A stretch of 18,712 bases of DNA, taken from assembly GCA_024224995.1 (NCBI GenBank), contig JAAENB010000545.1, positions 1-18,712 of the forward strand. The letters run 5' to 3'. Numbering within the stretch: the stretch's first letter is position 1; each line of letters begins with the position of its first letter. Position numbers and translations under genes: made by a program. The stretch is from a bacterium. Lineage in GTDB: Bacteria > Spirochaetota > UBA4802 > UBA5550. This document shows positions 10,401 through 14,306 of the stretch, one piece after another. The notes under the pieces were generated by a model. It was not told where the DNA came from. It did no database searches and saw only the letters and a program-made list of their open reading frames with translations.

Positions 10401-11430
10401 TGACTTTTTTCTTAAGACCAAACTTTTCCATTTTGTCCAGGAAACGGTTGCCAAGCTCCCGGGAAATAGGTTCTGCTCCATTAAAAATAAGCCGAACGCA
10501 GGATAGATCAAAATTACCGGGAATTTCATTCTCTTTGAAAAATGTTAAATAATGCTTATAACCAAAATTTGGAGACGACAGTATGGTTGCCCGGTATTGT
10601 GCTGCTTTTTCAAACCAGGTGGTGGGACGGATCAAAAATATAGCTGTTGGCATTATATACTGGTTGATGCCAAGAATTGTTGGCGTCATGTGATAGCCGA
10701 TGAGTCCCATGTCGTGAGAAAGCGGCATCCAGCTTAAAAAGGCGTCATTCGAGCTCATTTTGGAGGCTTTTATTATTGATGTTAAATTAGCCAGCAGGTT
10801 TTTATGCGTTAAAATTACTCCTTTGGGGTCTCCGGTGGTTCCCGATGAAAATTGTATATAGGCGATCTTTTCAGGCGAGGCATTATAGACTGTTCCTTCT
10901 TTATGCTCCCGGTCTATTCCCGAGATAATGATATTATTAGCTTTAAACTCTTCAAAAGTCGCGTCCAGCTTATTCTTCCGGGCAAAGGCATCAAGCTTGT
11001 TTAAAATATCTTCGGTAGTTACTAAATATTTGTTACCTAATATCTCCCATACCCTGAACAGTTTGAGCTGATGTTCATCATTATTTCGAACCGCAACAGG
11101 TACCGGAATAAATCCTCCCAGTATGCAGGCCCAGAATATTCTAATGAAATCACCGGGATCAACTACCTGGAATACCACTTCATCATCCGGTTTAAGGCCC
11201 CTGCTCTGTAAATTCCCTAATATGGATAAAGCATCGGTATTTAACCTGGAATACGAAACAAACTCATCTCCTCTTTCGGTTATAAAGGTAACCCCTTTTT
11301 CCGTTTCGGAACTTCGCTCTTGAAATATGCCTGTTAAAGTCATATTTCTCAATAGCTGTTCGTCTTGAGAATTCCCAGGTTCTTTTCCCTTGCTTTTAGT
11401 ACTGGATCGATCACTCTTTTTTTGAGCCAT
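1..11430 (-). CDS. Trans-AT type I polyketide synthase, acyl-ligase loading module plus two modules (3' end outside window)
   Basis: Seen: reading the minus strand from the ATG at 11430, all 3810 codons down to the window edge are open. An in-frame TAA lies four codons upstream, so this is the earliest ATG; AAAGGGG sits 4 nt before it. Domain order by residue: acyl-AMP ligase 25-590, ACP 622-702 (Ser661), KS 753-1190, DH-like 1397-1675, KR 1683-2170, ACP 2198-2274 (Ser2236), KS 2330-2762, ACP-like insert 2808-2890, DH-like 3034-3310, KR 3325-3810. Known: type I PKS multienzymes build polyketides by decarboxylative condensation in the cytoplasm. No AT domain (GHSxG, about 300 aa) fits between the KS and DH regions. 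The post-KS linkers carry the LQVGRE-x-MEERLA motif common in trans-AT systems. Inference: the protein starts an assembly line with an activated acid and continues outside the window, either in the same protein or in further genes. Product unknown. The rest of module 2, its ACP and any thioesterase are not visible. Confidence 0.95.
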   Translation of the reverse strand, partial: MAQKKSDRSSTKSKGKEPGNSQDEQLLRNMTLTGIFQERSSETEKGVTFITERGDEFVSYSRLNTDALSILGNLQSRGLKPDDEVVFQVVDPGDFIRIFWACILGGFIPVPVAVRNNDEHQLKLFRVWEILGNKYLVTTEDILNKLDAFARKNKLDATFEEFKANNIIISGIDREHKEGTVYNASPEKIAYIQFSSGTTGDPKGVILTHKNLLANLTSIIKASKMSSNDAFLSWMPLSHDMGLIGYHMTPTILGINQYIMPTAIFLIRPTTWFEKAAQYRATILSSPNFGYKHYLTFFKENEIPGNFDLSCVRLIFNGAEPISRELGNRFLDKMEKFGLKKKVMYPVYGLAEASLAAAFPPPEEEEIQSVTLAREFLEVGGTVKEVEHGDPGGVNFVDVGYPLEGSPLRIVDEHNRPVPESVIGNIQIKGDNVTSGYYKNQAATNRVKTPDGWLDTGDLGLMKNGRLIITGRAKDIIFVNGQNYYSHDIERVAENVAGIELGRVAVLGAFSKELQEDEIIAFIQNKDKKLKEMAILAIELKKYIYAEMGLKLNHMIPVLRIPKTTSGKIQRNKLREAYTQGEYEHIIKDLWELIEAEFENQDRDKTPITAHDNSRLVILADERDLLRRIRKDIVKIVSKLLMIREKEIDLDRDMDEFGFNSITLTQMTNDVNKKYNLGMTPSVLFEHRSIGSFALYLQREYKDFFLDYYHDNVKMIATMVNHDPAKETGHGNRLRSSGVRGIRQYIKTQFINEPVAIIGMSGMMPQSENLEVFWRNLEDGKDMVSEIPKNRWDWEEYYGDPKTESNRTNVKWGGFIKSVDKFDAAFFGISPREAELMDPQQRIFMETVWRTIENAGYKASDLAGTKTALFAGVATTDYNELLKEHSIEIKAQTSTGVSHSLIANRISYMLDLYGPSEAIDTACSSSLVALHRAVEAVRSEKCDMAIAGGVNVILSPTLYISFSKAGMLSEDGRCKTFDSRANGYVRGEGVGAILLKTVNRAIANGDYIFGVLKGSAVNHGGHANSLTAPNPNAQAELLISAYEGAQIDPATVSYIETHGTGTDLGDPIEINGLKKAFRELFYISGKSAPKEPYCGIGSVKTNIGHLETAAGIAGVIKVLMSMLYKKIPGNLHFKELNPYIKLDDSPFYIVTETRPWERLCDDEGKPVPRRAGVSSFGFGGSNAHVVIEEFDNFKELSNQKNKPPWLMVLSAKNKERLETYAKKMYDYLKLLPDRWEDFLMSASDPGCELKEPEEEQQLNSILANIAYTLQVGRESMEERLAFVVCSFDELTEKLLQYCRREDNIQGFYTNNIKDNKIKNSARVSMKDFLAIIGGQDLIKLAELWVAGIEIEWELLHKDFTPRRIPLPAYPFARKRYWIPESDENGTAGKKGNANKLHPLIDINSSTLEEQRFTTLLNGSDFYLQDYTWAGQKVMPAAACIEMARVVGELSGRESVQAIKNGLWVRPIVLDHSINELYSSVYPEGTGFRFEISGKEENGTRQVYFQAEIDCSGDDVVSNIEEKLDIESVKTRCKDRIGRNEFYEKTKKLGLNLKSGFTVVQELYCRTGEAAAYLSIPPKLKSTFNEYVLHPSLFEGALQMLGVGLIQEPFRPLKLDEVKILRPLQETCYVYAREIQGEHKKFDILIVDEQGRVLAVATNLTAELLSEDVREKTPAVVQENIECLFFRSRWQKADIQFKNTGSAGNSKTGTLLVFDNGSDIGNALRERLEREDTESRVILVQAGEMFCVYEDLEFEIDPKNEHDYRQLLEFLEEENLFPRKIVHLWSQESFSPEQEVLKEQLGATIYSLFFLSKIFMQQKPKEKIEMLYLYPGSEKTPQPHYGAVSGFAKSVVQENPRFVYKTIEIRSNSKYFQEMTTAGVADFILGEFAAGDTGGSEILYEGEHRYIRVPEEFNLDKEITENEEHVQRELLKENGVYLITGGTGGLGAIFAEFLAKTVKAKLVLTGRSALNSVKKAQIKKLESMGAEVVYIKADVSEQKLGKKLVITIKSRFKQINGIIHCAGVTRDSLIVRKTFEDMEAVLAPKVYGTVYLDSATKDESLDFFVLFSSLAAVQGNAGQACYAYANSFLDRFAEQRESLRIKGERSGKTISVNWPLWQDGGMEVDEQVLRMLSGTMGMHPLSRETGIDVFSKALLYEGSCFLVIEGERNKATRALGLNIGKPTEDAKVSIQQDIERNSEDLLEQIRHKIVSMAGSILRIDEDTIEPGEDLSEYGFESITLTEFVNVINDTFNLTLKPPVFYEHPSLESLSRFLCEEYKPVFIDYFEKSMKENFLHREVQSFSKTYGSESRFRIPAPRESGQEKPGKENIQGIAIIGISGVMPQSPNMEIFWHNLEKGKDLVRVIPPDRWDWEACFGDPKKEVNKTDCKWGGFMEDADKFDASFFGISPREAELMDPQQRIFLETVWTAIEDAGYKPSDFSGTKTALFVGVATTEYNDILRDHSTQIDARMATGISHSITANRISYLLNIHGPSEAIDTACSSSLVAVHRGVTAIENSNCEMALVGGVNFILNPEVYISLSKAGFLSINGRCKTFDAGANGYVRGEGAGVVLLKSLDQALADRDHIYGVIRGSSENHGGHVNSLTTPNPNAQAELLIEAYEKSDIDPATITYIEAHGTGTGLGDPIEVNGLRKAFKKLYQRRGKIFSGEAYCGLGSVKTNIGHLETAAGIAGLLKVVLAMKNHTLPASIHCKELNPYIELENSPFYIVRETISWKALKDTENREIPRRAGISSFGFGGTNAHVVIEEVQCSKFEVQGSGEGEQVVVLSAKTKEGLDVYVGNLLRFLEEREPVSRVRQDLVEIAAGILKVDEKYIEFEDDMREYGFDTVTIALFANTVNEKYNTHVDLPAFFNTLSIQSFASLLCEANNEAVNTHEHTLSPFFRDIAYTLQVGREAMEERLAIVASTVMELKKKLAAYCGGYAAIKDLCQGNIKSRTKSEKIFEGREGEEFLKIIIDDRKLAKLGKLWVSGVSVDWKLLYSDCLPNRISLPTYPFQRERFWVPETGKPGRDRKFEGLHPVLDSNESTLEEQCFKKILTGDEFFLRDFIVGQNSILPGVVYLEMARVAGEHAGLKTGVRRLKNIVWARPVTVDVSSPEVFISLYPGENLVEFEVATRGNEQKLVHAQGEISVEKNRESQQSPEFIDINAVKERCIESKSSDECYRLFRTAGLQYGPALQSIKELFCNNTEALSYLELPLMLKGDFKDFILHPSLMDGALQTVLGVMDGSGNLPGASFVPFALGDIEILDSLPETCYAYVTEVSGEQPETHASHTIKKFMIRIIDSTGRVLIKMKDFSVRAMEHSAPLPVRMYFQPVWEPQETGNPNTGIDPGSFGPLLVFDTKEKVSGIFKERLRTPGISSPVIHVRAGKTYKNLGDLEYEINPARESDYRQLMDELKMLNLEPEKILHLWAGNSFVESKNALKEQLNTGLYSLFYLSKILWKKKSKNTIRLVYCYPRSLDKPQPQFEAVSGFVKSLRLENPRLLYKTLEIISEAGEQYRMDSPALLDRILAEFDPAADNDVETRYDGDIRFVKQLTEYNPDDEVPENETLRENGVYLLTGGTGGLGLVFAEYLARKVKARLVLTGRSRLNREKRARIKELESLGAEVVYIQADVSREEKCRELAAAVKSRFNEINGVLHCAGVTKDALTIKKTRENMEAVLAPKVQGTVFLDEAFKNEKLDFFVLFSGLAAVIGNIGQSDYAFANSFMDSFAGLRESLVNSGERNGKTISINWPLWKDGGMSVDEETEKFLENTMGMKPLDRESGIDIFEKTLAGESGRVIPVVGDSYKIKQV
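1501..2331 (-). other. Degenerate dehydratase-like domain of module 2
   Basis: Residues about 3034-3310, starting LHPVLDSNESTLEEQ. The catalytic-His motif reads LRDFIVGQNSILPG, so the His is replaced by Phe3064 and the motif Gly is displaced. Asp3232 in LMDGALQ is kept. Without the His, normal dehydration is unlikely. Confidence 0.8.
2761..3009 (-). other. ACP-like insertion inside the KS2-DH2 linker, lacking the attachment serine
   Basis: Residues about 2808-2890. The run RQDLVEIAAGILKVDEKYIE ... MREYGFDTVTIALF ... VDLPAFFNTLSIQSF has the helix pattern and conserved positions of the two genuine ACPs in this protein. The phosphopantetheine Ser is Thr2845 (codon ACG). The insert is absent from the matching linker of module 1 and splits a linker that otherwise continues with DIAYTLQVGREAMEERLA. 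It should not be able to carry an acyl chain. Confidence 0.75.
3104..3138. repeat. Five 7-nt tandem repeats inside the PKS gene
   Basis: Plus-strand units gaacctt, gaacctc, aaacttc, gaacatt, gaacctc follow each other without gaps. On the coding strand they read as RRNGTTY heptamers and encode a 7-residue periodic stretch (EVQCSKF / EVQGSGE) just after KS2. Because 7 is not a multiple of 3, only gains or losses of three units keep the frame. Confidence 0.7.
3145..4443 (-). other. Ketosynthase domain of module 2 (KS2)
   Basis: Residues about 2330-2762. Triad intact: Cys2499 in DTACSSSLVA, His2634 in EAHGTGTGLGDP, His2681 in NIGHLETAAG. It is closely similar to KS1 by eye across long stretches (for example GTKTALFxGVATT and GPSEAIDTACSSS), pointing to module duplication within the gene. 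Confidence 0.95.
4609..4839 (-). other. Acyl carrier protein domain of module 1 (ACP1)
   Basis: Residues about 2198-2274. SEYGFESITLTEF carries the attachment Ser2236, followed by PPVFYEHPSLESL. It ends module 1, about 55 residues before KS2. Confidence 0.92.
4921..6384 (-). other. Ketoreductase domain of module 1 (KR1, with structural subdomain)
   Basis: Residues about 1683-2170. An N-terminal structural half is followed by the NADPH-binding motif TGGTGGLG (1939-1946), HCAGVTRDS with Asp2026 at the place of the B-type LDD signature, and the catalytic Ser2068 and Tyr2081 (LFSSLAAV ... CYAYAN, 13 apart). It looks active, and the Asp suggests a B-type (D-hydroxyl) product. Confidence 0.9.
6406..7242 (-). 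other. Degenerate dehydratase-like domain of module 1
   Basis: Residues about 1397-1675, recognisable by HPLIDINSSTLEEQ, the hot-dog motif region and LHPSLFEGALQ. The HxxxGxxxxP motif reads YTWAGQKVMP, with Tyr1426 in place of the catalytic His. The partner Asp of the DxxxQ motif is Glu1594. Both catalytic acid/base residues are therefore changed, and the domain is probably structural only or does something other than standard dehydration. Confidence 0.8.
7861..9174 (-). other. Ketosynthase domain of module 1 (KS1)
   Basis: Residues about 753-1190, starting EPVAIIGMSG and ending SNAHVVIEEF. The full Cys-His-His triad is present: Cys923 in DTACSSSLVA, His1058 in ETHGTGTDLGDP, and His1105 in NIGHLETAA. 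It should be catalytically competent. The downstream linker (about residues 1190-1390) ends in LPAYPFARKRYW, the usual trans-AT post-KS linker end, with no AT in between. Confidence 0.95.
9325..9567 (-). other. Loading acyl carrier protein domain (ACP0)
   Basis: Residues about 622-702. The sequence DEFGFNSITLTQ carries the phosphopantetheine attachment Ser661 (GFNS), and the helix-3 pattern TPSVLFEHRSI follows. It lies between the acyl ligase and KS1, so it should hold the starter unit. Confidence 0.9.
9661..11358 (-). other. Acyl-AMP ligase (FAAL/acyl-CoA synthetase-like) loading domain of the PKS
   Basis: Residues about 25-590. Visible adenylation-superfamily motifs in order: P-loop-like SSGTTGDPKG (195-204), WMPLSHDMGLIG, YPVYGLAEAS, GWLDTGDLG, GRAKDIIFVNGQNYYSHDIE, and PKTTSGKIQ with the catalytic Lys568. 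The HDMGLIG and NGQNYY motifs are typical of the fatty-acyl-AMP ligase / PKS-starter ligase group rather than of amino-acid A domains. It should activate a carboxylic acid with ATP and pass it to the ACP that follows directly. The substrate cannot be read from the sequence. Confidence 0.9.
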
Positions 11431-11466
11431 AGCACCCCTTTATCCCGGTATTAATAAAATTTACTC

Positions 11467-11482
11467 CCCAGGTTCCCCTGAG
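11467..11482 (-). promoter_or_regulatory. PKS leader hairpin 2 with GGAA (GNRA) loop
   Basis: On the minus strand CTCAGG-GGAA-CCTGGG can form a six-pair stem (one G-U pair) closed by a GNRA-type tetraloop, 37 nt before the PKS start codon. It is the second of two similar hairpins. Its function is unknown; it could protect the mRNA or control its translation. Confidence 0.35.
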
Positions 11483-11490
11483 AGACATAA

Positions 11491-11506
11491 CACCTGTCGC
11501 CAGGTA
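11491..11506 (-). promoter_or_regulatory. PKS leader hairpin 1 with GCGA (GNRA) loop
   Basis: On the minus strand TACCTG-GCGA-CAGGTG forms a six-pair stem (one wobble) with a GNRA-type tetraloop. At DNA level it is also the dyad ACCTG-N4-CAGGT, so an operator is the alternative reading. Confidence 0.35.
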
Positions 11507-11531
11507 AAATGAATAGTGCAACAGGATAATT

Positions 11532-11558
11532 ATAAAAGCCTGGTTTTTCGGCTTTTAT
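11532..11558. terminator. Bidirectional terminator-like hairpin upstream of the PKS
   Basis: A perfect 9-bp inverted repeat, ataaaagcc / ggcttttat, encloses a 9-nt loop. Read on the minus strand, the 3' arm ends in TTTTAT. It begins 1 nt after the stop codon of a doubtful small ORF and about 100 nt upstream of the PKS start. The GC part is only three pairs, so strength is doubtful. Confidence 0.35.
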
Positions 11559-11559
11559 C

Positions 11560-11754
11560 CTATATTGAACAAGACTTGAGCCTGCTTAAATAATAGTTTA
11601 AAGCAATAAGACGGATTAGTTCTAAAAAATGCTGGAAATTTCCGGGTATAGTGAATAGTAACCAGGGAGACGGGTCGGAAAATGATTGATGTAATAATGT
11701 TTCTGGATAAACATCACCGATATTTAAATATTTCAGGTTTACCTTTGCAGTCAT
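11560..11754 (-). CDS. Doubtful 64-codon ORF in the gap between rpn and the PKS
   Basis: An open frame of 64 codons from ATG 11754 to TAG at 11560. Unrecognised. It has no signal peptide; the only hydrophobic patch is around LELIRLIALNYYL. There is no good ribosome binding site (AGAAAAAAAGCT precedes the ATG). In its favour are a terminator-like hairpin right after the stop and a 21-nt element shared with the purL upstream region about 115 nt before the start. It may equally be untranslated leader of the PKS transcript. Confidence 0.2.
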   Translation of the reverse strand: MTAKVNLKYLNIGDVYPETLLHQSFSDPSPWLLFTIPGNFQHFLELIRLIALNYYLSRLKSCSI

Positions 11755-11868
11755 AGCTTTTTTTCTGTATATCTTTTATATATATTTTATGTTGATAATC
11801 AATAACCGGAGTCCCGGTTGCTCGTTCATCATCTCCCAACTTACAATACTATCACAGGAGAAAAATAC

Positions 11869-11889
11869 AATATTGTCTATAATTTTTTT
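11869..11889 (-). promoter_or_regulatory. 21-nt element shared with the purL upstream region (copy 1)
   Basis: The plus strand reads aatattgtctataattttttt here and differs at one position from 18417-18437. On the minus strand it is an A-tract followed by TTATAGACAATATT, with the palindrome ACAATATTGT overlapping its end. It lies in the same orientation upstream of the next minus-strand genes. It may be a promoter with an A-rich upstream element or a repressor site. Confidence 0.35.
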
Positions 11890-11947
11890 ATAATGATATG
11901 ATTTTTTAAGTAACAGGCAGGTAAATTTAAGCTGTAGATATCTCAGG

Positions 11948-11965
11948 AAAAAACCTTGCTCAAGG
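11948..11965 (-). terminator. Short terminator-like stem overlapping the rpn stop codon
   Basis: Minus strand CCTT-GAGC-AAGG (or five pairs with a two-base loop) followed by six T residues; the rpn TGA stop lies within the loop region. The stem is very short, so this is weak evidence for termination. Confidence 0.3.
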
Positions 11966-13000
11966 GGCAGTCACGGCAGCTCTTGTATCTTTTTTTAGGG
12001 CAATAACTTTCATTTGCCGACTTAACTCAACAACCTCCTCAAGAGATAATCCGGTATATTTTACAACAAGCTCCGGGTTCATTCCATCGGCAAGCATATT
12101 TTTTGCTGTAATTCTTTGGTTTTTCCGTTCCCCTTTCTTAACGCCTCTCTTAACACCTTTCTTAACACCTTTCTTTTCGGCCTTTCTCCACCCTTCAACA
12201 AAAACCTCTGTCCAGCCCATATTTTCCTCCTTTCTCTTTATTGCCTCTTCCAGTTCTTCCGGTATTTCAATACCTTCATATTCTACTCTCATAAAGAAAA
12301 AATTAAATAATAATCGAAACTGCTCTTCATCTTGTAAAATTACTGCTGCTTCTTGTGCTGCCGTACTTATTTCCTTCACAGAAGCAGCCCTTTCCAGGGC
12401 AAAAAAGGAGCCGACCAAATTATTCAGCTTTTTCACATTCTCCTCCCTCAACCTCCGTATGTCTAGCAAAAAATAATCAAATCCGGGAATAAATCTCCTT
12501 ATCTTATGGTCAAAAATATCAACCATATCCGAAAAATTCAGGCTGATATTCCATCTTTTCTTGCCCCGGTATATTACCACGGGGATCACAACCGGTAATT
12601 TTTCAAAGTCTTTTCTTTTTGATTTTTTCCCCTGTTCTTTTGCCTGTTTCCGTCTATCCTGTAATAATCTTTGCAGATATTCATAGCAATGAGCCAGGTA
12701 CGAAAGCATTCGAAGCGGCATTATTTTATCAATCGCAGACTGGAATTCGATTAACACATAAAACACTATCTCTTTCCCGTCAATTGTAAACCGGTACATA
12801 ATATCCGATTCTTTTTTGCGATAATCCTTGCCAATAAAAGTTGTATTTACAATCTCTGTTCTTGAAAAATCGATCTTTTTTATCCACTCAAAAGGCAAAA
12901 AACAGCGTATAAACTGTTCAAAAACAATCCTGTGCGAAAAGAATTCTTTATACGCCTTATCATAAAATGACGATATTCGTTTTTTCTTTTTATTACTCAT
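11960..13000 (-). CDS. Rpn family recombination-promoting nuclease / putative transposase (PD-(D/E)XK)
   Basis: 346 aa. The N-terminus (SSFYDKAYKEFFSHRIVFEQ) and the ESDIMYR ... VFYVLIEFQS region match the Rpn/Transposase_31 type of PD-(D/E)XK nuclease. Asp66, Glu85 and Gln87 are the candidate metal and catalytic residues (D ... ExQ form). Known: Rpn proteins cut DNA and can stimulate RecA-independent recombination; some protect against phage. They are commonly patchy, accessory genes. The C-terminal part has a helical segment (about 225-270), then a Lys/Gly/Val repeat tail (KKGVKKGVKRGVKKGERK), then a short helix-turn-helix-like end (MLADGMNPELVVKYTGLSLEEV) found in many family members. The gene has no strong ribosome binding site of its own and may depend on a short upstream ORF that overlaps its start. 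It sits alone between aroF and the PKS with terminator-like sites on both sides, so it looks like an independent insertion rather than part of either pathway. Confidence 0.85.
   Translation of the reverse strand: MSNKKKKRISSFYDKAYKEFFSHRIVFEQFIRCFLPFEWIKKIDFSRTEIVNTTFIGKDYRKKESDIMYRFTIDGKEIVFYVLIEFQSAIDKIMPLRMLSYLAHCYEYLQRLLQDRRKQAKEQGKKSKRKDFEKLPVVIPVVIYRGKKRWNISLNFSDMVDIFDHKIRRFIPGFDYFLLDIRRLREENVKKLNNLVGSFFALERAASVKEISTAAQEAAVILQDEEQFRLLFNFFFMRVEYEGIEIPEELEEAIKRKEENMGWTEVFVEGWRKAEKKGVKKGVKRGVKKGERKNQRITAKNMLADGMNPELVVKYTGLSLEEVVELSRQMKVIALKKDTRAAVTAP
12134..12175. repeat. 12-nt tandem repeat in the rpn 3' region
   Basis: Units tttcttaacgcc, tctcttaacacc, tttcttaacacc and a partial fourth follow in tandem and encode repeated G-V-K-K/R. 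Because the unit is in frame, copy-number changes would lengthen or shorten the basic tail without a frameshift. Confidence 0.7.
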
Positions 13001-13052
13001 TTTTTATTACAGCCCTTGTTGAAAACACAGGTTCCCCGGTCACGCAGCTCAT
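12993..13052 (-). CDS. Possible 19-residue leader ORF overlapping the rpn start
   Basis: ATG at 13052, peptide MSCVTGEPVFSTRAVIKNE, TAA ending at 12993. GGAG lies 6 nt before its ATG, a better ribosome binding site than that of rpn. Its stop overlaps the beginning of rpn (AATGAGTAA), an arrangement typical of translational coupling. Chance is not excluded for so short a frame. Confidence 0.3.
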   Translation of the reverse strand: MSCVTGEPVFSTRAVIKNE

Positions 13053-13089
13053 ACCTTGCTCCGGGTACACAGGACTTTTTTTGCAAAGA

Positions 13090-13127
13090 AAAAAAAGGCC
13101 CTTATAATATATACGAATGGGAAGGGC
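13090..13127 (-). terminator. Terminator-like hairpin with T-run between aroF and rpn
   Basis: On the minus strand GCCCTT and AAGGGC (positions 13122-13127 and 13098-13103) enclose an 18-nt loop and are followed by C and eight T residues. The large loop and short stem make it moderate. It would stop read-through from aroF before rpn. Confidence 0.4.
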
Positions 13128-13198
13128 GTTTGATGAAAAATTTTTGCGATTTTTTTTGAAAAAAAGTGATTTTTTTTAAAAAATGAGTTTGGAAGAGG

Positions 13199-13251
13199 AA
13201 AAGCACTCAAAAGGAGCAATTATACAGCTTAACATGCCCCCTCAGAGTGCT
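13199..13251 (-). terminator. Terminator-like structure after aroF
   Basis: On the minus strand, 5 nt after the aroF stop, AGCACTC pairs with GAGTGCT, and inside it GGGGCA can pair with TGCTCC (one G-U). The structure is followed by TTTCC. It is probably the end of the purL-purQ-aroF transcript. Confidence 0.45.
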
Positions 13252-13256
13252 CGCAG

Positions 13257-14285
13257 CTATACCTTCTCTGCGATTTCATAGATCAATTTTTCCGAATCTT
13301 CCCAGCCTAAACAGGGATCGGTTATTGACCGGCCGAATTCATCGCCTGAAGCGCTCTGGGAGCCTTCCAGAATATAGCTTTCTATCATGAATCCTTTCAC
13401 CATTTTTTTCAGGAGGCTGGAATTCTTGCGGCTTTCCATAATTTCCATGGCTATTCTTGGCTGTTCCGTGAATTTTTTCATTGAATTGGAGTGATTCGTA
13501 TCCACTATTATGGTAGGATTTTTTAAGTCATGTTCCTGGTACATTTCTGCCAGTATAATCATATCTTCATAGTGATAGTTAGGCAGATGATTTCCGTGGT
13601 GGTCTACGGAACCGCGCAAAATCGCATGAGCCAGGGGGTTCCCTTTTGTTTCCACTTCCCAGCCATTGTAAACAAACACATGAGGCAGCTGCGCGGCTTT
13701 TATGGAATTGAGCATTACCTTAAGATCCCCTGAAGTTGGATTCTTCATTCCCACGGGAACCTCCAGCCCGCTAACGGTAAGACGGTGCTGCTGGTTTTCA
13801 ACTGACCTGGCTCCAATTGCTACATAGGCTAGTACATCTTCAAGGTAGGGGTAATTTCCCGGATAGAGCATTTCATCCGCTACGGATAGATGGGATTCCG
13901 AAAGAGCCCTGATGTGCATATGCCGAATGGCCTTCAGGCCTTTGGCCATATCGGGCTGCTTTTGATGATCGGGCTGATGAAGCATTCCTTTGTAGCCCTC
14001 TCCGGTTGTGCGGGGCTTGTTTGTATAGATCCTTGGAATTATAAGGATGGTATCTTTTACTTTTTCCTGGATCTTTGAAAGCCTGCTCACATACTCACAC
14101 ACTGCGTCTTCGTTATGTGCCGAACAGGGGCCGATTATTAAAATAAAACGGTCGTCGACTCCGGAGAAAATATCGGCAATTTCTTTGTCGCGGGCTTTTT
14201 TTATTGCCGCAAGTGCTGCCGGTAAAGATACCCCTTCAACTATCTCCTCTACTGAGGGTAATTTTTGTATATAGGTAAAACTCAT
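13257..14285 (-). CDS. aroF: 3-deoxy-7-phosphoheptulonate (DAHP) synthase, class I alpha
   Basis: 342 aa, full length for the family. It joins phosphoenolpyruvate and erythrose-4-phosphate to make DAHP, the first step of the shikimate pathway, in the cytoplasm. Seen: GPCSAHNED (metal-binding Cys54), KPRTT (90-94), GARSVENQQHR (158-168), PVGMKNPTSGD, DTNHSNSMK (His265), IESYILEG (Glu302) and SITDPCLGW (Asp323), so the metal and substrate sites are complete. The KPRTT motif is followed by GEGYKG where E. coli enzymes have VGWKG. The start is set by GAGGA 7 nt before the ATG. The gene follows purQ after 21 nt and is probably co-transcribed with it. Which aromatic amino acid inhibits it cannot be told, so the symbol (aroF, aroG or aroH) is nominal. 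Confidence 0.93.
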   Translation of the reverse strand: MSFTYIQKLPSVEEIVEGVSLPAALAAIKKARDKEIADIFSGVDDRFILIIGPCSAHNEDAVCEYVSRLSKIQEKVKDTILIIPRIYTNKPRTTGEGYKGMLHQPDHQKQPDMAKGLKAIRHMHIRALSESHLSVADEMLYPGNYPYLEDVLAYVAIGARSVENQQHRLTVSGLEVPVGMKNPTSGDLKVMLNSIKAAQLPHVFVYNGWEVETKGNPLAHAILRGSVDHHGNHLPNYHYEDMIILAEMYQEHDLKNPTIIVDTNHSNSMKKFTEQPRIAMEIMESRKNSSLLKKMVKGFMIESYILEGSQSASGDEFGRSITDPCLGWEDSEKLIYEIAEKV

Positions 14286-14306
14286 TCTGTATCCTCGGAT
14301 TTTTTA

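Noticed and set aside
13028..13037. 10-mer caggttcccc upstream of rpn, also at 11469-11478 upstream of the PKS
   Set aside because: A shared 10-mer is expected many times by chance in a window of this size; no longer match around it.
13257..14285. Idea that aroF supplies a shikimate-derived starter to the PKS
   Set aside because: aroF follows purQ closely and is separated from the PKS by terminator-like sites and rpn; it looks like a housekeeping gene of the purine cluster.
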